A DNA stretch of 17,864 nt from assembly GCA_964363305.1 (NCBI GenBank), contig CAYIHX010000067.1:1-17864 (forward strand), written 5' to 3'. A model generated the notes under the pieces. The model saw only the letters and a list, made by a program, of their open reading frames with translations. It was not told the DNA's origin and did no database searches. This DNA is from CAYIHX01 sp964363305. Lineage in GTDB: Bacteria; Bdellovibrionota; UBA1018. The first letter of the stretch is position 1. Each line of letters starts with the position of its first letter. This document shows positions 1 through 5,028 of the stretch, piece by piece. Position numbers and translations under genes: made by a program.

Positions 1-1679
1 TTCCAGGTCTCGCTGTAAGGGCTGGAGGCACCGGCTTCGTTGGTCTTCACGCGCCAGTAGAAGGTGCCGCTGTCGATGACCGAGAAAGTGAATTTGGTCC
101 CGCTCACCGTGTCTTTGTCCACGATGTTGGCAAAGCGATCATCGGTGGCGATCTCGACCGTGTAGGTGGCCGAATGGGAGCCGGTGGGCTCCCACTGCAT
201 GCGGACGGAGTTGTCGATGAGGTCGAGCCGCCCGTAGGCTTTTTGGTGACTCGGCTGCAGCAACCGCGGCGGAAGGGAGGTGAACTCAAAGGCGAGGGTG
301 CGCGAAATGAGCGGGTAGCCTTTGGGGTGAACGCCATCGACGGAGAAAAACATGCGCTCCCGGCCCCAATCCTTTCGAAAGGGGAGGAGGAACTCGGTAT
401 CCTGGACGGTTTTCTCAGCGACGGAATCGCCCCCGCGGCGCACGATGATTCGGTAGTCTTTTACGCCGGCGATGGCGCGCCAACGGAAGAGATAGGCGAT
501 CTCATCGGTCGCCAGCCCGCCGGGCCCGCCGGATTTCCGGCTCATAGCGTTTCGTCCGACGATGATCGGATCGAGCACCTGGATCGCCTCGACTTTCGTG
601 TCGATGAAGATGCGGCGAGCGGCGAGCGGCGTTCGTTGGTTGTCCTCGATGACCCATTGATAGGATCCTGGGTTCTTGAAGATATATTTGAAGCGGACGT
701 TTTCATCCTTGGCGGTGGTTTTCAGCAGGATCTCTTTTCCGGTCCCGGGCTTGATGCGGATGAAGAAAGTGGTGCCCGGAGGTTCGCTTTCCCAGCGGAA
801 CTCAGTGGGCAGCCCTTTGAAGCGTTTTCCGCGCGGCGTGCGGTAGAAGAAGTTATCTTTCGGCTCGATGGCTGAGATTCGCGCCAGGCCCGCCTTGGCC
901 GGTCCCATGGGCTTGCTGCCCTTGAGCAGCTCGACGGCCTCTTGCGCTTTTTTCGCCAAAAGCTCGTTGTTTTTCAGCGTCGAGCCTTCGAGCGCGGTGG
1001 TTCCGGAATGAGGTCCGATCAGCTTCGTCGCGGGAGGTGTCGGCGAGGACGGGGTTTTCGCCAGCGTCCCGGCATCCTTCTCCGCTTGGCGGATCCGCAG
1101 CAGCGCCTGCATGCGCTCGAGCAGTCCCGGGGACTTGGCTTTCAAGTCGAGGTCTTTTGCGCCGGCCTGGCCAATTTCGATTCCTTTGCCGCCTTCGGCT
1201 TTATAGGTTTTGTCGCCGCTCTTCAGGGTGAGTGAGCTTCCTTCGGCGGCACGGGCCGCAACGGTGCCACCGACGATATTCACGACGGGCGCACGCACCA
1301 GCCCTCCCAGGCCGAAAGACGTTTCTTCTTGCAGGCGTACCATCGAGTTCTCCGCCAGTTCGATGACGGTACCGTCTTTCATCAGGATTCGTAAGCCAGA
1401 GTTCTCTCCCGCCATGAGCGTGTCGAGCAGGTAGACCGCGTCGCCCTGCTGAAGCGGGATGAATTCAGGTGAGTCAATACTCTGCCGCAGGGCCTGATTG
1501 AGGACGAGCTCGGCATGGCCCGCGACGACTCCCTGGGACGAATCGCCGCCGCCCCGGCGCAACCACCCGCGGATCGAGAAACCTGTGACCAGCCACGAGA
1601 CGGAGAGTCCAAGAACAACGAAAGCGGCGATGAGGGCGTTGCGCTCCCAGACTTTGAACTTCAGGTGTTTAGGCTTCAC
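1..1679 (-). CDS. FecR-domain membrane-anchored protein with fibronectin/Ig-like segments (partial, 3' end beyond window)
   Basis: I translated the minus strand from a GTG at 1679 and found no stop through base 1, giving 559 visible residues. Residues 12-33 form one hydrophobic segment (ALIAAFVVLGLSVSWLVTGF), so the protein is probably a signal-anchored inner-membrane protein with its bulk in the periplasm. Residues 79-117 fit the FecR domain, with GDAVYLLDTLMAGENSG followed by LMKDGTVIELAENSMVRL. A charged linker follows, then about three beta-rich segments with Ig/Fn3 character (FRWESEPPGTTFFIRI, LFRWRAIAGVKDYRIIV, VRMQWEPTGSHSATYTVEI, SGTFYWRVKT). FecR domains are known as periplasmic signal or cell-wall-binding modules; the role here is unknown. 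No good ribosome binding site precedes the GTG. An in-frame TTG at 1706 lies inside the 17-bp repeat, so the native start may have been disturbed by the neighbouring insertion. The plus-strand frame at 174-875 is its antisense shadow. Confidence 0.82.
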   Translation of the reverse strand, partial: MKPKHLKFKVWERNALIAAFVVLGLSVSWLVTGFSIRGWLRRGGGDSSQGVVAGHAELVLNQALRQSIDSPEFIPLQQGDAVYLLDTLMAGENSGLRILMKDGTVIELAENSMVRLQEETSFGLGGLVRAPVVNIVGGTVAARAAEGSSLTLKSGDKTYKAEGGKGIEIGQAGAKDLDLKAKSPGLLERMQALLRIRQAEKDAGTLAKTPSSPTPPATKLIGPHSGTTALEGSTLKNNELLAKKAQEAVELLKGSKPMGPAKAGLARISAIEPKDNFFYRTPRGKRFKGLPTEFRWESEPPGTTFFIRIKPGTGKEILLKTTAKDENVRFKYIFKNPGSYQWVIEDNQRTPLAARRIFIDTKVEAIQVLDPIIVGRNAMSRKSGGPGGLATDEIAYLFRWRAIAGVKDYRIIVRRGGDSVAEKTVQDTEFLLPFRKDWGRERMFFSVDGVHPKGYPLISRTLAFEFTSLPPRLLQPSHQKAYGRLDLIDNSVRMQWEPTGSHSATYTVEIATDDRFANIVDKDTVSGTKFTFSVIDSGTFYWRVKTNEAGASSPYSETW

Positions 1680-1696
1680 TGGTGTCAGTTTAGCAT

Positions 1697-1713
1697 AAAC
1701 TCTCAACTGGAAT
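1697..1713. repeat. 17-bp direct repeat, left copy
   Basis: The sequence AAACTCTCAACTGGAAT is identical to 4988-5004 in the same orientation. The flanking bases differ on both sides. It sits immediately upstream of the FecR start. The two copies bracket the accessory block and look like the ends of an insertion or attachment-site duplication. Confidence 0.7.
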
Positions 1714-1822
1714 TGTCGTTTTTCAGGGATTAGGTCGCCCTGGCGATGGAACAGCTTCGGTCGTTTAGTAGTGTTTCATGGAATAAAGACTAGGGAAAGC
1801 AGGGGGAAAATCAAGACGCGCT

Positions 1823-3157
1823 TCACCGAAGCTCTCCCAGTATTCTTGGAATCTCACTCGTCAGATAGAACGGAAGATGCAGAATGGGCTGCTCCCACTC
1901 CGGCAGCCCACCGAAAATCCGAATCCCGAGCTTCGCTTTCGGCTTTTCCTTCAAGAAAAGCTGAAGAGAACGCAAACGGCCTGTTTTTCCGGCCTTGACC
2001 TCAACCGGATACACGCTCGGACCCTCGGTAAAAAGATAGTCCACCTCAGCGAGAGACCCTGTCTTTTCGCGCATCCAATAAAAGAGAGAAGGCGGCTCGT
2101 AACTGGGGCGCAGGTGAAGCAATTCCTGTCCCACCCATTGCTCCGCCACGGCGCCCTCATTGACCAGACTCAGATCTTGAATATCAATTCCGCGCAACCC
2201 AAGAGCGCTACTCACCAAACCGACATCAAGAAACAAAGGTTTAAAGATGCGCGGATCAACCTCGGCTCCCAAAGGAACTCCGTTGCCGCCGCTATGCCTC
2301 ACGAGCTGGCAAAGGCCCGAACGCTCGAGCAGCTTCAACGCGTTCGAGACCTGCCCGGCCTTAGCGTCAGACTCGACTCGTGCATGAACCCACTTTCTGC
2401 CGATCTCGCGTGGGAGCTGCTCAAATAAATGCTGGAGGCGCTCGATGGGCACCCGCCGGTGGTACTTGTGAAAGTCCTCTCGATATCCGGTCAGCAACGC
2501 GCGATGAATTCGGCTGATTCCGTCGAAGTCCTCTGGATGAGTCACATGATGTCGAACGGCTTCGGGCATTCCCCCGACGCGAGCGAACTCTCGAGCGGCA
2601 CGCAAGCCCCGTTCATGAAGCGTCTCCGAAAAGATTTCTCCCGGACGCCACGATCGAATCCGTTCGAGGAGCATCGTCTCCCTCTTCGCTTCCAAAAACT
2701 CCGTGAAGGAAAACGGGCCCATGAAAAGAAACTCCACGCGCCCCACCGGCATGGAGAAATCCGCTTCGGCCAAAACATGTTCGAGCAGGGAACCTGCTGC
2801 GATCACGGCTGTGCGAGGCGAGTCTTCAAAAAAATAGCGCAGCTTTGCGTACAATTCGGGAAGAACTTGGATTTCATCGAAAAACAGCAAAGTTCGATCG
2901 GTGACCTGACCACCGAAGTGCTCGCCAAGTAAAGCCACACATTCTTGAACCGGACGTTTCAGGGCGTTTAAAAGAGGAGTGGCCGCCCGCTCTAAGTTGA
3001 CCTCCCAGAGCGTAAGCCCCTGCTCACGCGCAAACTCGCGAACCAGCGATGACTTTCCAACCTGCCGAGCTCCCCGGATGACGAGTGGCTTCCGGCCCGA
3101 GGAGCGATGCCAATGAGCTAAGTCTGCGAAGCTTTGTCGTCGAAGGACTCCGTCCAT
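1823..3157 (-). CDS. AAA ATPase with C-terminal DUF4143 domain
   Basis: The 444-residue protein fits the usual length for the ATPase/DUF4143 family (COG1373). The N-terminal AAA_14 domain has Walker A GARQVGKSS at residues 29-37, Walker B LLFFDEIQ at 90-97 and a sensor-like IAAGS at 119-123. The DUF4143 part includes FLDVGLVSSALG near 309-320. The C-terminus carries a PD-(D/E)xK-like signature, with EVDYLF at 371-376 and YPVEVKAG at 383-390. Family members are P-loop proteins frequent in islands and prophages; their substrate is not settled, and a DNA or toxin-antitoxin-like role is only suspected. The ATG at 3157 is preceded by a TATAAT ending 6 bases upstream, suggesting a leaderless mRNA. 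The gene is intact and divergent from a PIN-toxin remnant. A second copy of its 3' end lies at 3472-3587. Confidence 0.92.
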   Translation of the reverse strand: MDGVLRRQSFADLAHWHRSSGRKPLVIRGARQVGKSSLVREFAREQGLTLWEVNLERAATPLLNALKRPVQECVALLGEHFGGQVTDRTLLFFDEIQVLPELYAKLRYFFEDSPRTAVIAAGSLLEHVLAEADFSMPVGRVEFLFMGPFSFTEFLEAKRETMLLERIRSWRPGEIFSETLHERGLRAAREFARVGGMPEAVRHHVTHPEDFDGISRIHRALLTGYREDFHKYHRRVPIERLQHLFEQLPREIGRKWVHARVESDAKAGQVSNALKLLERSGLCQLVRHSGGNGVPLGAEVDPRIFKPLFLDVGLVSSALGLRGIDIQDLSLVNEGAVAEQWVGQELLHLRPSYEPPSLFYWMREKTGSLAEVDYLFTEGPSVYPVEVKAGKTGRLRSLQLFLKEKPKAKLGIRIFGGLPEWEQPILHLPFYLTSEIPRILGELR

Positions 3158-3163
3158 TTAGAC

Positions 3164-3169
3164 ATTATA
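3164..3169 (-). promoter_or_regulatory. -10 box (TATAAT) of the ATPase gene
   Basis: A perfect TATAAT on the minus strand ends 6 bases before the ATG at 3157. A weak -35 (TTGTAC, 3188-3193) lies 18 bp away. The predicted transcript start falls on or next to the ATG, so the mRNA would be leaderless. Confidence 0.5.
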
Positions 3170-3237
3170 ACCCCATAAAAAGTCTACGTACAAGACAAAG
3201 TAACCTCTTATTTGGTCTATTTTTACTCAAGTAGACT

Positions 3238-3243
3238 TATAAT
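3238..3243 (+). promoter_or_regulatory. -10 box (TATAAT) of the PIN-toxin remnant
   Basis: A perfect TATAAT lies 4 bases before the ATG at 3248, overlapping the right arm (GTAGACTT) of the inverted repeat. No convincing -35 is present at standard spacing. As on the other side, transcription would start at or inside the start codon. Confidence 0.45.
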
Positions 3244-3247
3244 CGAG

Positions 3248-3303
3248 ATGAAAGCGGTAATCGGGGCCAACGTCTTTGTATCCGGCATTTTCTGGAAGCC
3301 AAA
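3248..3303 (+). pseudogene. N-terminal remnant of a PIN-domain toxin (COG1569-like)
   Basis: From the ATG at 3248 the frame reads MKAVIGANVFVSGIFWK, which closely resembles the opening strand of PIN-family putative toxins (MKAVIDTNVFVSG). Two points mark it as dead. The first acidic catalytic residue in the DTN motif is replaced, since the sequence reads GAN. PIN similarity also stops after about 18 residues, where the DNA switches to an unrelated P450 fragment in another frame. The frame stays open to 3580, but the tail is low-quality and overlaps other fragments. PIN toxins are Mg2+-dependent RNases of type II toxin-antitoxin modules; no antitoxin is seen beside it. Confidence 0.6.
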
Positions 3304-3429
3304 ATGCGAGAGCTACAGTACCCGTTCGGATTCGGCCCACGAGTCTACATTGGACAAGGCCTTGCAACGCTCGAAACGGCCGTGGCGATCGAGAAGATGG
3401 TTTCAGCCTTCGCCCCGACCGACCGGTGA
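3304..3429 (+). pseudogene. Cytochrome P450 haem-binding-region fragment with the Cys ligand replaced by Tyr
   Basis: The frame from 3304 to the TGA at 3427-3429 encodes 41 residues. Residues 6-20 (YPFGFGPRVYIGQGL) match the P450 haem-binding signature FxxGxRxCxG, and ATLETAVAIEKMV continues like the following L helix. The position that should be the invariant haem-thiolate cysteine is Tyr15, encoded TAC, one transition from TGC. The rest of a normal ~400-residue P450 is missing. The fragment follows directly on the PIN remnant, in a different frame, so two broken genes were joined here. It cannot bind haem as a P450 and is best read as debris. Confidence 0.62.
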
Positions 3430-3471
3430 TCTTGCGATGTTGCACGAGGTCTCTTCATCGAAGCGCGCCGA

Positions 3472-3587
3472 GTATTCACGGAACCTCACTCGTCAGATAG
3501 ACCGGAAGGTGCAGAATGGGCGGCTCCCACTCCGGCAGCCCACCGAAAATTCGGATCCCAAGCTTCGTTTTCGGCCTTGACCTCAAC
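3472..3587 (-). pseudogene. Duplicated 3'-end fragment of an AAA/DUF4143 ATPase gene
   Basis: Bases 3472-3573 align without gaps to 1840-1941, the coding end of the intact ATPase gene, with scattered substitutions. The alignment then jumps 50 bp and resumes with CGGCCTTGACCTCAAC, matching from about 1990. The deletion lies between short CGG direct repeats and is not a multiple of three, so the frame is broken. No Walker motifs or upstream coding sequence remain. Divergence between copies suggests an old duplication or a remnant of a separate related gene rather than a recent copy. Confidence 0.75.
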
Positions 3588-3694
3588 TTCGAAGACTACA
3601 GCCGCCCCAAAGTTGAAATTAAAAACTACGGGGCATGGCCCCACAGCTTTTTTTACCTGGACCGTGTCTCCATTCGATAGGAACATTTTGTTAG

Positions 3695-4126
3695 ATGCGG
3701 AGTAGTAAACTCATTCTTCATTTCTGTATATGCTTTGGGATTGCTTTACTCGCATCTCATCCTCAAGCGTCGACAGCCACCAAACGACTTTATGCCGAAG
3801 ACAGCATCGCAAATTTAACGGGAAGATTGGAAATCCAAGCTTTCCCTGGACCGCCAAACTACGAAAGCATCGCCCAAGGGGACGAGCATGAGCGCGGACT
3901 ATTTATTCGACTTGATCGACCGATCACGGTCTCGTCGAGCGAAGGAGAAATTAAGATAAATATCCTCCATCTAGCAGGAGCGCTTGCGGAAAGAGACTTC
4001 GAAAGCGGAAAAAAAGGGTCAAAAACACGTGTTTCCGGCAGGGTATTTCTTCGATTTAACGGACACCATCACACCCGAGTACTGCTTGAAGTTACTTCAA
4101 TTGAAACGAGAGAAGAGGCCCTATGA
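3695..4126 (+). CDS. Small secreted protein with DUF4431 domain
   Basis: The 143-residue protein begins with a signal peptide (basic MRSSK, hydrophobic LILHFCICFGIALLA, small residues SHPQASTA), with cleavage likely near residues 26-28. The mature part carries the DUF4431 pattern: LTGRLEIQAFPGPPNYESIA at about residues 40-59, a GDEHERGLFIRLDRPI stretch, and a beta-rich C-terminus ending in a VSGRVFLRF/VLLEVTSIE core. DUF4431 proteins are periplasmic or secreted proteins of unknown function. The gene appears intact and is visibly more A+T-rich than the flanking core genes, in keeping with transfer. Its TGA overlaps the ATG of a collapsed DUF3892 gene (ATGA at 4123-4126), suggesting a former operon. 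The ribosome binding site is poor (AGGA about 13 bases upstream). Confidence 0.75.
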   Translation: MRSSKLILHFCICFGIALLASHPQASTATKRLYAEDSIANLTGRLEIQAFPGPPNYESIAQGDEHERGLFIRLDRPITVSSSEGEIKINILHLAGALAERDFESGKKGSKTRVSGRVFLRFNGHHHTRVLLEVTSIETREEAL

Positions 4127-4312
4127 CAACGGAACGTCGATTCGTTCAAGCCATCGCGGGCCCCAGGAACTCAGTTATTACTTTGGCAGGCGATCGCCAT
4201 GACGCGAAAGCTTGAGATTGATGCGGTGGTCGCACTATCCAGGGGCGGCAATGAGTATCTCCGAACAAGACCGGATATCGTCGTTGAGAATAATCTGTCA
4301 TTGCTTGGGTAG
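4123..4312 (+). pseudogene. Collapsed DUF3892-like small protein gene
   Basis: Two short overlapping frames together resemble the ends of a DUF3892 protein. The first (4123-4215) reads MTTERRFVQAIAGPRNSVIT, like the family's N-terminal strand. The second (4199-4312) contains GGNEYLRTRPDIVVENNL, like the C-terminal YLRT-PD-NNL signature. The middle of the family, normally a Trp/Ser-containing helix and a second strand, is missing and the frame shifts near 4199-4215. An internal deletion explains this best. The function of DUF3892 proteins is unknown. The ATG overlaps the stop of the DUF4431 gene. Recognition rests on motif memory, so moderate confidence. Confidence 0.45.
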
Positions 4313-4371
4313 GCGGGGAAATCGCCACCCACGCTGCCCACTCTGGAGCAACGGCGGCGCCTTCCCCCACT

Positions 4372-4806
4372 TCACGACCAGGGAGCTTGCGCGGGCAGAC
4401 GAAATCCTGGATACGCGAACGCGCCTGAGATGAGTTCGCAGTGACGCTCAGAAACACCCGCGCTACGCGCTACTGGATACCACTTTGCCTTCACGCACTT
4501 TTCCATATCGTTGACCCATGCTTCCGCCGCCTCTCTCTTGAGAAGAAATCGCAAGCTTTGCGACAGAATATTTTCGGCGTTTGCGTAGCGACCGGCGTCG
4601 CCGATGCTCAATGCGAGGTCGCGCCGTTCCATGCTCACCGGTGTAGCCGGTGTCAGGTCGTAGGCCGGAGACAATTTCCAATCGCGATCCGTTGCGATGA
4701 TGGCGTGATTGCGAGGATGATCATCGATGTTTGAGATCAGAGCGTTGAAGCACATCCGCCTAAAAAGTTCGGCTGCATCGTGTTCAGGATTCGCGCTCGG
4801 CAATTT
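4372..4806 (-). pseudogene. hipA: C-terminal fragment of a HipA-type toxin kinase
   Basis: This open frame of about 145 codons matches the last third of HipA-family Ser/Thr kinases. It has AELFRRMCFNALISNIDDHP then RNHA, the HipA catalytic loop, and DWKLSPAYDLTP, the metal-binding counterpart of the DFG loop. It ends in a normal HipA-like tail (ISGAFAYPGF) plus about nine extra residues. The N-terminal domain and nucleotide-binding lobe are absent: HipA proteins are ~400-440 residues. A TGA in frame closes the upstream side at 4807-4809, and the preceding DNA encodes the start of a HipB-like antitoxin in another frame. Intact HipA inactivates tRNA synthetases by phosphorylation; this fragment should be inactive. 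Confidence 0.78.
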
Positions 4807-4874
4807 TCACCCAGTCGTTTGAGCGTCTTTTCGACAGGATAAGGAGGAGCGCCAAGAAGATTACGAGCGACCAT
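4791..4874 (-). pseudogene. hipB: N-terminal remnant of a HipB-like XRE antitoxin, fused to hipA debris
   Basis: From the ATG at 4874 the minus strand reads MVARNLLGAPPYPVEKTLKR then LGENCRARI. The PYPVEKTLKRLGEN segment resembles the start of the XRE helix-turn-helix regulators encoded just before hipA, where the next residues normally run RTARLRR and into the HTH. Here similarity ends at about residue 28 and the sequence enters hipA coding DNA in the wrong frame, stopping at 4737-4739. A deletion has therefore removed most of hipB and the first two thirds of hipA. A good Shine-Dalgarno (GAGGG, 4881-4885) is preserved 6 bases before the ATG. Confidence 0.55.
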
Positions 4875-4885
4875 ATTTGACCCTC

Positions 4886-4923
4886 AAGAGCAGAATTAAG
4901 CCACTTAATCTGCTCTTAAGAGC
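4886..4923. promoter_or_regulatory. hipB: Palindromic operator-like site upstream of the hipB remnant
   Basis: AAGAGCAGAATTAAG (4886-4900), CCA, then CTTAATCTGCTCTT (4904-4917) forms an almost perfect palindrome with a single extra A in the left arm. It overlaps a second perfect 12-bp palindrome, GCTCTTAAGAGC (4912-4923), so three AAGAGC half-sites are present. It ends 12 bases before the hipB ATG, where a HipB dimer would autorepress. It has no T-run and precedes rather than follows a gene, so a terminator is less likely. Confidence 0.6.
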
Positions 4924-4987
4924 ATACCCAAAGAGTCCAAAAATGATTTCATCCCCCAGTGGACACACCCCCCGCATCGGCGAATCA

Positions 4988-5004
4988 AAACTCTCAACTG
5001 GAAT
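4988..5004. repeat. 17-bp direct repeat, right copy
   Basis: AAACTCTCAACTGGAAT is identical to 1697-1713 and in the same orientation. It lies 24 bases before the ATG of the HEAT-like gene. Confidence 0.7.
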
Positions 5005-5028
5005 ACCGGACTTACCGACGAGAAGGTG

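Larger units (their letters stand above)
3158..3247. promoter_or_regulatory. Divergent promoter region with TAGAC/GTCTA motifs and an 8-bp inverted repeat
   Basis: This 90-bp spacer separates the ATPase start (3157, minus) from the PIN-remnant start (3248, plus). Each side has a perfect TATAAT hexamer (3164-3169 minus; 3238-3243 plus) placed 4-6 bases from the ATG. The pentamer TAGAC or its complement occurs at 3159-3163, 3182-3186, 3215-3219 and 3232-3236. AAGTCTAC at 3180-3187 is exactly complementary to GTAGACTT at 3231-3238. The layout suggests an operator controlling both directions, typical of autoregulated accessory genes. No regulator was identified. Confidence 0.55.
1697..5004. mobile_element. 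Putative 3.3-kb genomic islet between 17-bp direct repeats
   Basis: The segment lies between two divergently oriented genes (FecR and HEAT-like). It is bounded by perfect 17-bp direct repeats and differs in character from both flanks. It has loosely packed short genes, several truncated or frameshifted fragments, and A+T-richer stretches. Recognisable content is an AAA/DUF4143 ATPase, PIN toxin, P450, DUF4431, DUF3892 and HipBA remnants, all families common in accessory DNA. No integrase, transposase or terminal inverted repeats were seen. Removing one repeat plus the insert would leave about 55 bp between the FecR and HEAT-like starts. Insertion by site-specific or homologous recombination is inferred, not shown. 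Confidence 0.5.

Noticed and set aside
174..875. Plus-strand open frame of 233 codons
   Set aside because: It is antisense to the FecR gene, which has recognisable domains and an uninterrupted frame across 1-1679. The plus frame has no family-like motifs.
1877..2932. Two adjacent plus-strand frames (183 and 167 codons)
   Set aside because: They lie antisense to the intact AAA/DUF4143 ATPase, whose Walker motifs and length are convincing.
3630..3654. GGGGC-ATG-GCCCC hairpin followed by seven T
   Set aside because: The stem is only 5 bp with a 3-base loop, the T-run is 5 bases away, and no intact plus-strand gene ends before it.
4146..4457. Minus-strand 103-codon frame overlapping the hipA tail
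   Set aside because: It has no family resemblance and overlaps the HipA frame, which has clear motifs.
4886..4917. Palindrome considered as a rho-independent terminator
   Set aside because: There is no T-run on either strand after the stem, and it sits just upstream of the hipB start rather than after a gene.
4880..4985. GTGTGTCCACTGGGGG-like sequence considered as an insertion-sequence end
   Set aside because: No matching inverted partner or transposase remnant was found in the window.
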